Assembly: GCF_001552075.1 (NCBI RefSeq)
Contig: NZ_BCQM01000011.1
Coordinates: forward strand, 1-64,000
Reading direction: 5' to 3'
Origin: Arthrobacter luteolus NBRC 107841
GTDB taxonomy: Bacteria > Actinomycetota > Actinomycetes > Actinomycetales > Micrococcaceae
DNA length: 64,000 nucleotides
The position numbers and the translations under genes are program-made. Positions 33,939-42,836 of the stretch are shown here, piece after piece; within the stretch, counting starts at the first letter, position 1; every line of letters begins with the position of its first letter. Below the pieces are notes generated by a model. That model searched no databases. It was not told where the DNA came from and saw nothing but the letters and a program-made list of their open reading frames with translations.

Positions 33939-35177
33939 ATGACGCTCAAGCACAACCATGACCAGATCCAGGCCACGCAGGCGGGGTCCCTGCCGCGCAC
34001 ACCGGAGCTTATCGCGGCCAACGCGGCCCGCCGGTTCAGTGGGGACGGTTTCACCCTGGAACGCACACCGGAGTTCGAAGGCTTGCTTACCGACGCCGTC
34101 GTTAACCTGGTCCAGCGCCAGACCGACGCCGGAATCACGATTCCCGGCGACGGGGAATACGGCAAGGCCATGTCCTACGACGTCGACTACGGTGCCTGGT
34201 GGACCTACAGTTTCCAGCGCACAGCCGGCTTGGAGCTGACCGAATTCAACCCCATCCTGGCCGAGCCGGTCCGCAGCGAACCGGGGAACGTCCGGCTGAC
34301 GTCCTTCGCGGACCGGAGGGACTGGACGGAGTTCGCGCAGGCGTACCAGGACCCGTCCAGCGGAATCCAGATCGGTAAGAACGCGACGGCGTTCCCGTCG
34401 GCGACCGGACCGCTCAGCTACACGGGGCAGGAGGCGATTGCCTCCGATATCGCGAACCTCAAGGCCGGCCTGGAGGCTGCCGGAGCCTCCACCGGTTTCC
34501 TGACCGCGCTTTCCCCTGGATCAGCCAGCCGGATCGGCAACGAGTACTACGCCACGGAGGAAGAGTTCATCTACGCGTGGGCGGACGTGCTGCGGGAGGA
34601 ATACCAGGCGATTGTCGGCGCTGGCCTGGTGGTGCAGATTGACGACCCGTCCATCGCGGAGAACTGGGACCAGATCAACCCGGAACCCAGCGTGGAGGAC
34701 TACCGGAGATTCACGCAGATCCGCGTCGAGGCGCTGAACTATGCGCTGCGCGGGCTGCCGGAGGAGCAGGTGCGGTTCCACGTCTGTTGGGGTTCCTGGC
34801 ACGGTCCGCACACCACGGACATCGAATTCCGCCACATCGTGGACCTGGTGCTGTCCATCAATGCCGGTGCGTACTCCTTCGAAGCCGGCAACGTCCGGCA
34901 TGAGCATGAGTGGACGGTCTGGCAGGACACCGCACTTCCGGAGGGCAAGCTGCTGATTCCCGGGGTTGTGTCCCATGCCACGAACGTGGTGGAGCATCCG
35001 GAACTGGTGGCGCAGCGCATCGAACGGTTCGCGTCCCTGGTGGGCCCGGAGAACGTGATCGCCGGGACCGACTGCGGGCTTGGCGGGCGCCTGCATCCGC
35101 AGATCGCCGCCGCCAAGCTCGAGTCCCTGGGCCAGGGTGCACGGCTGGCGTCCGAGCGGCTGTTCTCGCGGGTGTAG
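33939..35177 (+). CDS. Cobalamin-independent methionine synthase-like methyltransferase (C-terminal domain type)
   Basis: 412 residues, equal to the catalytic MetE C-terminal barrel without the N-terminal barrel. It opens QATQAGSLPRTPELIAAN. Zinc ligands are visible as His and Cys in FHVCWGSWHGPH and Cys in GTDCGLGGR. It transfers a methyl (or other) group to a thiol such as homocysteine; the exact donor is unknown for this subgroup. The SAM-I riboswitch directly upstream supports a role in methionine synthesis or recycling. The ATG at 33939 is chosen because earlier in-frame ATGs lie inside or abut the aptamer; one at 33921 is possible but overlaps P1. Confidence 0.9.
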   Translation: MTLKHNHDQIQATQAGSLPRTPELIAANAARRFSGDGFTLERTPEFEGLLTDAVVNLVQRQTDAGITIPGDGEYGKAMSYDVDYGAWWTYSFQRTAGLELTEFNPILAEPVRSEPGNVRLTSFADRRDWTEFAQAYQDPSSGIQIGKNATAFPSATGPLSYTGQEAIASDIANLKAGLEAAGASTGFLTALSPGSASRIGNEYYATEEEFIYAWADVLREEYQAIVGAGLVVQIDDPSIAENWDQINPEPSVEDYRRFTQIRVEALNYALRGLPEEQVRFHVCWGSWHGPHTTDIEFRHIVDLVLSINAGAYSFEAGNVRHEHEWTVWQDTALPEGKLLIPGVVSHATNVVEHPELVAQRIERFASLVGPENVIAGTDCGLGGRLHPQIAAAKLESLGQGARLASERLFSRV

Positions 35178-35185
35178 GTCCGCTA

Positions 35186-35235
35186 ACGACGGCGGTGCCG
35201 GACCTTCCATGTGGAGGTGCCGGCACCGCCGTCGT
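35186..35235. terminator. Bidirectional intrinsic terminator hairpin
   Basis: Perfect 16-bp stem (35186-35201 with 35220-35235), 18-nt loop, between the convergent methyltransferase and DoxX genes. Confidence 0.8.
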
Positions 35236-35238
35236 CAG

Positions 35239-35709
35239 TTACCGGGTGGTGCTCCGCGCGCGGAACGCAGCCCGCAGCGCCCGCCACGCGCCGGTGGACC
35301 AGAGTGCCCAAATCACCAGCAGTGGTTGAAAGAACAGCCGGATCAGCCGTGCCTGGTCCGAGTCCAGTCCAAAAGCATCTGTGCCGGTGACGTACTGCGA
35401 AATGTTGCCCGGGAAAATGGCGATGAAAAACGCGGCGGCAGCCAGACCTGTCGGAACCCTCCGGCTGGGCAGCGCGGCCAGCGCAGCGCCCAGCCCGATT
35501 TCGGCAATACCCGAAAGCAGCACCACGGTGTCCTCATCCAGCGGGACCCAGCCCGGCACCTGCGCCCGGAACTCGCCGCGGGCGAAGCTGAGATGGCTGG
35601 TCCCGGCAAAGACCAGGAACAGGCCCAGGGCGACGGCGGCAGCCCGCCGCCGGCGGGAGGATTTGGGGGCGGGTTCGGTGAGGGCACTTCGCACAGGGCT
35701 CGGAGACAT
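35239..35709 (-). CDS. DoxX-like membrane protein
   Basis: 156 residues, four predicted helices (AAVALGLFLVFAGTSHLSFA, VLLSGIAEIGLGAALAALPS, GLAAAAFFIAIFPGNISQYV, LFFQPLLVIWALWSTGAWRA). The pattern GTSHL near helix 1 and the NISQY loop are DoxX-family features. Role in redox or membrane quinone handling is suggested for relatives only. TAGCGT ends 6 nt before the ATG, a leaderless-type promoter. Confidence 0.82.
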   Translation of the reverse strand: MSPSPVRSALTEPAPKSSRRRRAAAVALGLFLVFAGTSHLSFARGEFRAQVPGWVPLDEDTVVLLSGIAEIGLGAALAALPSRRVPTGLAAAAFFIAIFPGNISQYVTGTDAFGLDSDQARLIRLFFQPLLVIWALWSTGAWRALRAAFRARSTTR

Positions 35710-35772
35710 TTCCCGACGCTAACAGGGACGATCCGGCAGGGAAACCCCGCCGCAGATGTTTCCGGCCAAGAT

Positions 35773-36606
35773 CTAGTGCCCGAAGGAGTCCGAATCCAGG
35801 ATGCCGGCGTCCCCGGTATCCAGGGCGGTAAGGCCCGCGAGCTCACTGGCTTCCAGGGAGAAGTCGAAGACGGCCAGGTTTTCCTCCAGATGCGCCCGGG
35901 AGGAGGCCTTGGGGATCGGCACCAGGCCCTGCTGCACGTGCCAGCGCAGCACGATCTGGCCCGGGGTCCGCCCATACTTTTCCGCCAAAGCGGTGACCAC
36001 TGGGTCCTGCAGCAGGCCGCCGTCCCGGCCGAGCGGGCTCCAGGACTCGGTGATGATCCCCAGCCGGGTGTTGGCCTGGCGCGAGGCTTCGCGGATGTGC
36101 CGGGGGTCCACCTGGATCTGGTTCAGGTCCGGAATAAGTCCGGCCTCGGCGAGGCGTTCCAGATGGGCAGGCTTGAAGTTGGAAACCCCGATGCCGCGCA
36201 CCAGGCCTTCGGCCAGCAGATCGGCGATGCCCTGCACCGCCTCAACGAACCGGTCCTGGTCCGGATTGGGCCAGTGCACCAGCAGCAGGTCGATGTACTC
36301 GGTGCCGAGCTTCGCCGCAGAGGCAGAGAACGCCTGGCGGACACCTTCGCGGCTGTGCCAGCGCTTGTTGAACTTGGTGGTGATGACCACTTCGGAGCGG
36401 GCAATGCCGCTGCGCCGCAGCCCTTCGCCGACCCCCGCTTCGTTGCCGTAATTCTCCGCGGTATCAAAGAGCCGGTAACCTGCGTCGACGGCGGCTGCGA
36501 CGGCCCCGGCCGTTTGGGCATCATCCATGGGCCACGTGCCCATCCCGATGGCCGGCAGCTCAAGTCCGTTGCGGAGCGTGATCGTGGGAGCGGTGGAGTT
36601 GGGCAT
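35773..36606 (-). CDS. Aldo/keto reductase
   Basis: 277 residues, TIM-barrel AKR. Catalytic tetrad is visible: Asp and Tyr in RLFDTAENYGNEAG, Lys in VVITTKFN and His in LLLVHWPNP; NADPH-binding segments GVSNFKPAHLERL and IPKASSRAHLEENL are present. It reduces a carbonyl compound with NADPH (2,5-diketo-gluconate reductase-like subgroup). It follows the alpha-glucosidase gene by 42 bp, possibly as an operon. AAAGGACGG precedes the ATG. Confidence 0.92.
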   Translation of the reverse strand: MPNSTAPTITLRNGLELPAIGMGTWPMDDAQTAGAVAAAVDAGYRLFDTAENYGNEAGVGEGLRRSGIARSEVVITTKFNKRWHSREGVRQAFSASAAKLGTEYIDLLLVHWPNPDQDRFVEAVQGIADLLAEGLVRGIGVSNFKPAHLERLAEAGLIPDLNQIQVDPRHIREASRQANTRLGIITESWSPLGRDGGLLQDPVVTALAEKYGRTPGQIVLRWHVQQGLVPIPKASSRAHLEENLAVFDFSLEASELAGLTALDTGDAGILDSDSFGH

Positions 36607-36648
36607 GGTCCGTCCTTTCACTGCAGGATTCCTGGCAATGCTGCAACC

Positions 36649-38367
36649 CTAGCCAACCCGGCCGCCGACTACAGAAACATCCAGGACCCTGGCTTCCCAG
36701 GGCCGGAGGACATTGGCTTCGCCCGGGCCTGCGTAGTTGCCCAGAACCAGTTCCCCGGCGACCGAAAGATCCGGGGGCAGCTCCAGGTCGCCGTGGGAGA
36801 CATTGGCCAGCACCAGCCACTCGGTGTCTCCCAGCATGCGGCGGAAAGCAAACAGGTGCGGATGATCGGCGTCCTCCAGCTGGAAGCCGCCCAGCACCAC
36901 CACGTCCTGGGTATGCCGCAGCCGGATCAGGTCCTGGTAGTACCGGAAGACCGATTTCTCCGCGGCCCGGTCTGCCTCCGAATTGATCTGCCGATAATTC
37001 GGGTTGACCTGCAGCCAGGGCTCGCCCGCCGTGAACCCGGCATTCGGGCCGGCGGTCCACTGCATGGGTGTGCGCGCGTTGTCCCGGCTCATCGCCCGCA
37101 GGGCCTCCAGCGCTTCTTCCGGCTGGATGCCCTGGGCAGTGGCCTCGGCGTAGAAGTTCAGCGATTCCACATCCTGGTACTGGCTGATCGAGGTGTAGCC
37201 GGCGTTGGTCATGCCGATTTCTTCGCCCTGGTACACGTAGGGTGTGCCCCGCTGCAGGTGCAGCAGCGTTGCCCACAGGGTAGCGGATTCGTAGCGGTAC
37301 GCGCCGTCGTCGCCGAACCGGGAGAGATGCCGTGGCTGGTCATGGTTGCTCAGATACAGGCTGTTCCAGCCGCGGTCGGCCAGGCCGCGCTGCCAGCGGT
37401 TCCAGGACGTCTTCAGGTCCGGCAGGCTGAGCGGGCGGTAGTTCCATTTCCGGCCGCCGATCTGGTCTATGTTCACGTGTTCGAACTGGAAGACCATGTC
37501 CAGCTCGGCCCGGTAGGGGTCGGTGTACAGCAGGGCCTGGTCCACGGTGGCTCCGGGGGTTTCGCCGACGGTGAGGAAATCGCCGTCGCGCCCGCTGAAG
37601 ACCTCCCGCCGCATTTCCTGCAGGAACTCGTGGATCCGCGGGCCGTTGGTGAAGTACGGTGCCCCGTCGCCCCAGATGCTGCCCGGTTCCACCAGGCCGT
37701 CCGGCAGGGCGAGGTCTTTGGAAATGAAGTTGATGACATCCATCCGGAATCCGTCGACTCCGCGGTCCAGCCACCAGCGCATGGTTTCATAAACCTCGTT
37801 CCGGACGTGCGGGTTCTCCCAGTTCAGGTCCGGCTGGTGCGGGGTGAACAGGTGCAGGTAGTACTGCCCGGTTTCCGGTTCGAAGGTCCAGGCCGGGCCG
37901 CCGAAATGTGATCCCCAGTTGTTCGGTTCGGCGCCGGGCTCACCCGGCTCGAAGCCGGGCCGCGCGTCCCGCCACCAGAAGTAGTCCCGGTACGGGTTGT
38001 CTCGGGACTGCCGCGCCTGCGCGAAAACCGGGTGCTCGCTGGAGGTGTGGTTCACCACCAGGTCCATCACCAGCTTCAGGCCCCGGACGTGCATCTGGCC
38101 CAGCAGCTCGTCGAAGTCCGCTTCGGTGCCAAACAGCCTGTCGATCCGCCGGTAGTTGGAAATGTCGTAGCCGTTGTCCCGCTGTGGTGACTCATGGACC
38201 GGGGAGAGCCAGATGACGTCCACGCCCAGCTCCTGCAGATAGTCCAGGTGCGCGAGGATGCCTTTGAGGTCGCCAACGCCGTCGCCGGATCCATCCGCGA
38301 AACTGCGCGGATAGATCTGATAGACGACGGCGCTGGTCCACCACGCGGGCTCGTGCGGTTCGCTCAT
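36649..38367 (-). CDS. GH13 alpha-glucosidase / oligo-1,6-glucosidase
   Basis: 572 residues without signal peptide, so intracellular. Conserved GH13 regions: VMDLVVNHTS (I), DGFRMDVINF with nucleophile Asp (II), LTVGETPG with acid/base Glu (III) and SNHDQPRHLSRF with the transition-state Asp (IV). The N-terminal WWTSAVVYQIYPRSFADGSG is typical of subfamilies 17/23/30/31. It would hydrolyse maltose, isomaltose or sucrose-like oligosaccharides after uptake. Confidence 0.93.
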   Translation of the reverse strand: MSEPHEPAWWTSAVVYQIYPRSFADGSGDGVGDLKGILAHLDYLQELGVDVIWLSPVHESPQRDNGYDISNYRRIDRLFGTEADFDELLGQMHVRGLKLVMDLVVNHTSSEHPVFAQARQSRDNPYRDYFWWRDARPGFEPGEPGAEPNNWGSHFGGPAWTFEPETGQYYLHLFTPHQPDLNWENPHVRNEVYETMRWWLDRGVDGFRMDVINFISKDLALPDGLVEPGSIWGDGAPYFTNGPRIHEFLQEMRREVFSGRDGDFLTVGETPGATVDQALLYTDPYRAELDMVFQFEHVNIDQIGGRKWNYRPLSLPDLKTSWNRWQRGLADRGWNSLYLSNHDQPRHLSRFGDDGAYRYESATLWATLLHLQRGTPYVYQGEEIGMTNAGYTSISQYQDVESLNFYAEATAQGIQPEEALEALRAMSRDNARTPMQWTAGPNAGFTAGEPWLQVNPNYRQINSEADRAAEKSVFRYYQDLIRLRHTQDVVVLGGFQLEDADHPHLFAFRRMLGDTEWLVLANVSHGDLELPPDLSVAGELVLGNYAGPGEANVLRPWEARVLDVSVVGGRVG

Positions 38368-38435
38368 GGCTGGCTCCTCTCACAGGCAGTGCGTGGGAGT
38401 CTACGCCGGGAACCCCGGGCGGCGGCAGGTGAGGG

Positions 38436-39686
38436 CTAGTCCTCCACAGCGTCACCGCGCACCAGCCGGCGGGTGACCTCGGTGAGGAGCTCGACGCCGC
38501 GCACGGCGTCCTCGTCCCGGGTGAACTCCGCTTCATTGTGCGAGATGCCGTCCACGCTGGGAACAAAGAGCATCACCGTGGGCACGTGGTCCTTGAGGTT
38601 GGTGGAGTCGTGCCCGGCCACGGTCATGATGTCCATGTGGCTGAAGCCCAGGGCTTCGGCCGCGGCGCGGCCCAGCCGTACGCCGGCCGGTGAGTAGGGG
38701 TTCAGCCCCCACTGGTGGGTCAGGGCCAGGGACACCTCGGTCCGCGAGCGGGCCTCCGCCTCGGCAATGCGCTTGCCCAACAGGTCCATGGCGCGTGCCA
38801 GCACGGATTCGTCGGGGGAGCGCAGGTCCAGGTTCATGACCGTCTGGCGCGCGATGGTCACCGGCGAGTTCGGCAGGACCTGCAGCTGCGAAACGGAGCT
38901 GTGCAGCTGGCCGGGCTCAAACTCCTCAGTCAGTTCCCGCGCGGCCGCGATCACCAGCGCCGCACCGTACAGTGCGTCGCGGCGGTCCGGCATCCGGGTG
39001 GAGCCGGTGTGCGACTGGTCCCCGTCCACGGTCACCAGGTACTTGGCCGCGGCCCAGGTGCGGTCCACGAGTCCGACCTGGATGTTCTGCTCCTCCAGGA
39101 TTTTCCCCTGCTCAATGTGGATCTCCGCGTAGCGGGCAATGCTGCCAAGCCAGGGTGCGGAGTCCGACGCCGGAGAGCCGGCGGCCAGGGCTTCAGCCAC
39201 CGTGGCTCCGGCCAGGTCCTGTGTAGCCAGCGCAGTTTCCAGCGGGAGCTTGCCGGTGAAGACACCGCTGCCCATCATGCTGGGCGTGAACCGGCTGCCT
39301 TCCTCATTGAACCAGTTCACGACGGCAAGGTTGAACACCGGCGTGAACTCGCCGGCCTCCGCGGCGGCCGCGGCCCGCACGACGGCGTGGGCGGCAGCCA
39401 GCACCCCGTACGCGCCGTCGTACCGGCCGGCCAGCGGCTGGGAGTCCAGGTGGGATCCGAGCAGCACCCACGGTGCGCCGGGCACCAGTTCAGCCAGGCC
39501 AAACTGGTTGCCGGCCGCGTCCACGGCTTCGCGCAGTCCGTGCCCGGCGAGCCAGGTGCTGAACCAGGAGCGGGTGGCGTGGTCCTCCGGGGTGCCGGCC
39601 TGCCGGTCCACTCCGCCGCCCGGTGTGGCTCCAAAGCTGGACATCACGGTGAAATCGGCGAGGAAGCCGGTGTTCGAGGTGCTCAT
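38436..39686 (-). CDS. M20-family amidase: allantoate amidohydrolase / N-carbamoyl-L-amino-acid hydrolase type
   Basis: 416 residues. Metal ligands and lid motifs of the hydantoinase/carbamoylase branch are seen: GSHLDSQPLAGRYDGAYG, NWFNEEGSRF, VDGDQSHTGSTRMPDRRDAL, TVAGHDSTNL and GISHNEAEF. It cleaves an N-carbamoyl or ureido amide bond, using two divalent metals, in the cytosol. The ATG overlaps the stop of the amidohydrolase gene (ATGA). Which of allantoate, ureidoglycolate or carbamoyl-amino acid it uses is not determinable here. Confidence 0.9.
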   Translation of the reverse strand: MSTSNTGFLADFTVMSSFGATPGGGVDRQAGTPEDHATRSWFSTWLAGHGLREAVDAAGNQFGLAELVPGAPWVLLGSHLDSQPLAGRYDGAYGVLAAAHAVVRAAAAAEAGEFTPVFNLAVVNWFNEEGSRFTPSMMGSGVFTGKLPLETALATQDLAGATVAEALAAGSPASDSAPWLGSIARYAEIHIEQGKILEEQNIQVGLVDRTWAAAKYLVTVDGDQSHTGSTRMPDRRDALYGAALVIAAARELTEEFEPGQLHSSVSQLQVLPNSPVTIARQTVMNLDLRSPDESVLARAMDLLGKRIAEAEARSRTEVSLALTHQWGLNPYSPAGVRLGRAAAEALGFSHMDIMTVAGHDSTNLKDHVPTVMLFVPSVDGISHNEAEFTRDEDAVRGVELLTEVTRRLVRGDAVED

Positions 39687-41344
39687 GGGGTTTCCTTCGC
39701 GCTGTGGGTGGGGTGGAAATCTGGATGCCGGTAGCGTAGCTCTCCGCCCACCATGGTGCCCAGCACCACGGTTGCGCTGATGCGGCCGGGTTCGACGGCG
39801 GTGGGATCCTGGTCCAGGAAGACCAGGTCCGCGAGCAGCCCGGGGGAGAGCTGTCCCTTTTCCATGTCCGTTCCGGTGGCTGCGGCGGATCCGGTGGTGT
39901 ACGCGGCGAGCGCCTGGCCGGCGGTCAGCCGCTCGCCCGGGCCGTAGACAGTTCCCGAGGGCGTGAGCCGTTCGACGAAGGACTGCATCACGTCCAGCGG
40001 GCGGCCGTTGGAAACCGGCCGGTCCGAGCTGCCGGGGAGCACGGCTCCGCGGTTGAGGACGCTGGCGGCCGGATAGGACCACGCGGTGCGCTCCGGTCCG
40101 AGCAGCTCCGCCATACCGTCGCCGAACTCGGTGATGAAGTGCGGCTGCGGGACCAGCACGATTCCGGCGTCGGCAATGCGGTCCAGCTGCTCAGGCCGGA
40201 CCACACCGCCGTGTTCAATCCGGTTGGGGAAACAGTTGGCGCCGTAGGTCTCCTGCGCCTCGGTGATGATTGAAATCGCGTGGTCCACTGCGGCGTCCCC
40301 AATCGCATGCATGGCGATCGGCCAGCCGGCCCGGTAGGCGGCCAGCGCCGAACTCCGCAGCTGCGCCGCGTCCATCTGCAGGTAGCCGTGATTGTGCGTG
40401 CAGCCGACGTAGTCCTCGGACATGTAGGCGGTGCTGCCCAGCAGGGATCCGTCGCTGAAAATCTTGACCGGTCCAAGGCGCAGCCATTCGTCGCCGAGTC
40501 CGGAGCGGATCCCGGTGTCCAGGCCCAGGCCGTCGGGATCGTCGGCGTGGCCGGGAAGCTGGCGCAGGGCGTCCAGGACCAGCATGGGCTGCATCCGGAC
40601 CTTGAGCAGGCCCTTGTCCCGGGCCGACTGGTAAGCGGCGAATTCGCGGGGTGAATGGCCGATCCAGCCGCCGGCGATTCCGGCGTCGGTCACGCTGGTA
40701 ATGCCCTCGGTGAGGTAGTGGCTGGTGGCCAGCTCGAGGGCACGCTCGATGGTCTCGAGCGGGTAGGGGAGCATCAGGTCCTGGACCAGGCGCATGGCGT
40801 TTTCCTCCAGCAGCCCGGTGGGCCGGCCCGCCGGGTCCCTGGCCACCACACCGCCGTCGACCGCCGCGTCCAGGTCCGCGGACCGGGAAACCAGTGCCAG
40901 GGCCGCACCGTTGAGCGTGCAGGCGTGGCCGGAGGAGTGCTTGATCCAGACCGGACGGCCGCCGGAGGCCTCGTCCAGCCGGTCCCTGTCCGGCTGGGCG
41001 CCGCCGAGCAGGAGGGGGCTGAAGCCGGAGGCGATGACCCACTGATCGGGCTCCAGGTCTGCGGCTGCCAGGCCGACGGCGGCGTACACCTCCTCGAGGG
41101 ACCGGACGGCTCCCAGCGCGGTTTCCATCAGGCCCAAGCCGAACCACACGCTGTGGCTGTGCACGTCATTGAACCCGGGCACCACCGTCAGGCCGCCGGC
41201 ATCCAGGACCGCCCGGGCCGGGATCTCCAGATCGGGATCGACGGCGAGGACCCGGCCGCCGTGAATCACCAGGGTGTGTGCTGTGGGCCGGTGCGGATCC
41301 TGCGTCAGGACGCGGGCATTGGTGATCATCAGGTCGGCGAGCAT
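39683..41344 (-). CDS. Amidohydrolase, YtcJ/NfdA-like
   Basis: 553 residues. N-terminal composite beta domain (ADLMITNARVLTQDPHRPTA), HxH metal motif in FNDVHSHSVWFG, further His in AMHAIGDAAVDHA, Asp in LPGSSDRPVSNG and the closing GLLADLVFLDQDP are typical of the YtcJ/N-substituted-formamide deformylase group. It is the first gene of a two-gene operon with the M20 amidase and is divergent from a PucR regulator. The two hydrolases may act in sequence on a cyclic or N-acylated nitrogen compound; this is inference. Confidence 0.9.
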   Translation of the reverse strand: MLADLMITNARVLTQDPHRPTAHTLVIHGGRVLAVDPDLEIPARAVLDAGGLTVVPGFNDVHSHSVWFGLGLMETALGAVRSLEEVYAAVGLAAADLEPDQWVIASGFSPLLLGGAQPDRDRLDEASGGRPVWIKHSSGHACTLNGAALALVSRSADLDAAVDGGVVARDPAGRPTGLLEENAMRLVQDLMLPYPLETIERALELATSHYLTEGITSVTDAGIAGGWIGHSPREFAAYQSARDKGLLKVRMQPMLVLDALRQLPGHADDPDGLGLDTGIRSGLGDEWLRLGPVKIFSDGSLLGSTAYMSEDYVGCTHNHGYLQMDAAQLRSSALAAYRAGWPIAMHAIGDAAVDHAISIITEAQETYGANCFPNRIEHGGVVRPEQLDRIADAGIVLVPQPHFITEFGDGMAELLGPERTAWSYPAASVLNRGAVLPGSSDRPVSNGRPLDVMQSFVERLTPSGTVYGPGERLTAGQALAAYTTGSAAATGTDMEKGQLSPGLLADLVFLDQDPTAVEPGRISATVVLGTMVGGELRYRHPDFHPTHSAKETP

Positions 41345-41426
41345 GAATTCCTAGCAGTTGATGCCGCCCCCGGAGAGGAAGCGGGTAAAGAGGCAGTGCA
41401 GTTCGAGCCAAAACCATTCAACTATG

Positions 41427-41456
41427 GCTAAATGTCTCACTCAATGGACATTAGCC
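41427..41456. promoter_or_regulatory. Candidate operator in the amidohydrolase / PucR divergent region
   Basis: GGCTAAATGTC and GACATTAGCC form an inverted repeat around a 10-bp spacer (one extra A in the left arm). The surrounding 80 bp are unusually AT-rich for this window. The PucR-type protein is the natural candidate to bind here. Confidence 0.5.
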
Positions 41457-41500
41457 GCCAAAATTAGGGATTGGATTATGCATTTTCATAAAGTGACCGC

Positions 41501-42685
41501 ATGACTGAAACTCCCGGAACGGCCTTCGTTCCGTCCACCCGCAGCCTCCCGCGTGAGCCTTCCGGCGGCCAGCAGTGGGAGGACCTCATCCAGCGGCTCT
41601 GGGTCCAGCGGGATACCCTGGTGAGCGATTTCCTCAGCCGGTTCGAAGCAGTCTCCTACGACGACGCCCGGGTTCCGCCGGAAGATGTCTACCAAACCGC
41701 CGTGGACACCATGGACATGTTCCTGTACCAGATGGCGGGCTTTGAACTCCCCCCGGATCTGCGGAACCTGCCGCGTGAGGTTGCTGCCCGGCGGGCGGCC
41801 CAGGGAGTGCCCCTGCACTCCTTCCTCGAGGCGGTCCGCAACGATTTCCGGGTGCTGTGGAAAGGCCTGGAACGCGTGGCAGACGGGGACGGTGTGACGG
41901 TGCTGGTCTCCAACATGGACCGGGTGATGGATGTGGTGGAAGGTTATGTCTCCAGCATTCAGCAGTCCTTTGTTGAGGCTGAGGCCCTCCTGGCACGGGA
42001 CAAACAGCTTTACCGCCAGCGGCTGATCTCCCGCCTGTTTACCGGGGAACCGAAATCCGGCAAGGATATCGAGGACATCTGCGCCGGCGTAGGGGTCAAA
42101 CCCCTCGACGTCTTTGAAGTGATAGCCGTCATTGGGGACGCCGTTCCGGCGGCCCAGCGGGCCTTCCTGAATGACCGCCGGTGCCACTCCTATGACCGTG
42201 CGGGCGTCCTCTATGTGTTCAGGGTCCAGCGCCGGGGCCATGCCTGGCTTGACGAACCGCCGCCGTTCCCTGCCGGGTACGTGCAGGACGTCGCCGGGCT
42301 GGCGGCGGTTCCCGGAGCCGCGGCCTCGGCCCTCGTGCTGGCGCGGAGCGGTGCATCCGGCCTGCAGACCATGGATGAGGCCTGGATGCGCATCGCCGCT
42401 GACCTCCTGGAACAAACCCTTCCCGGGTTCTGTGCCGCGGTGCATGAGGCGATGGCCCGCTGCACCGAACATGAACGCCAGCGCCTGCTGCAGGTGGCGG
42501 AAAGCTATGCCCGGACCGGTTCCATCAAGGAGACCGCCGAGGAACTGTACTGCCACCGCAATACCGTGGTGAACCGGCTGCATTCACTTCAGCAGGTCAT
42601 TGGCCTGGACCTGGCGGTCCCGGGTCAGGCGGCGAAGGCCCTGATAGCGCTCAGCTCGCTCCCGGAATTTCCCCGCACTGTTTAA
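41501..42685 (+). CDS. PucR-type transcriptional regulator
   Basis: 394 residues. The C-terminal PucR helix-turn-helix is clear (LLQVAESYARTGSIKETAEE, LYCHRNTVVNRLHSLQQVIG), preceded by a GGDEF-like middle domain (PLDVFEVIAVIGDAVPAAQR) and an N-terminal helical sensor domain. Family members respond to purine or amino-acid catabolites. It is divergent from the amidohydrolase operon and followed by an MHS permease, so it probably controls all four genes. Confidence 0.88.
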   Translation: MTETPGTAFVPSTRSLPREPSGGQQWEDLIQRLWVQRDTLVSDFLSRFEAVSYDDARVPPEDVYQTAVDTMDMFLYQMAGFELPPDLRNLPREVAARRAAQGVPLHSFLEAVRNDFRVLWKGLERVADGDGVTVLVSNMDRVMDVVEGYVSSIQQSFVEAEALLARDKQLYRQRLISRLFTGEPKSGKDIEDICAGVGVKPLDVFEVIAVIGDAVPAAQRAFLNDRRCHSYDRAGVLYVFRVQRRGHAWLDEPPPFPAGYVQDVAGLAAVPGAAASALVLARSGASGLQTMDEAWMRIAADLLEQTLPGFCAAVHEAMARCTEHERQRLLQVAESYARTGSIKETAEELYCHRNTVVNRLHSLQQVIGLDLAVPGQAAKALIALSSLPEFPRTV

Positions 42686-42836
42686 ATGCCCAAACTTTGG
42701 GTGAAAGGTGGGTGAAATTTGTCATTGTTTGTGGAAATGCCGCCTGACTACGCTCAGGAAGAGACCTCCCACAGCCGGCCCAGCAGCCATTTCCATTCCT
42801 TGACTGCGGCAGCGGCCACCTTGAAAGGCACCACTC

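Noticed and set aside
35080-37911. A 943-codon open frame on the plus strand
   Set aside because: It lies antisense to the DoxX, aldo/keto reductase and alpha-glucosidase genes, which have clear motifs. Its composition is the Arg/Gly/Pro/His-rich pattern expected from the reverse of GC-rich genes, and it shows no domain.
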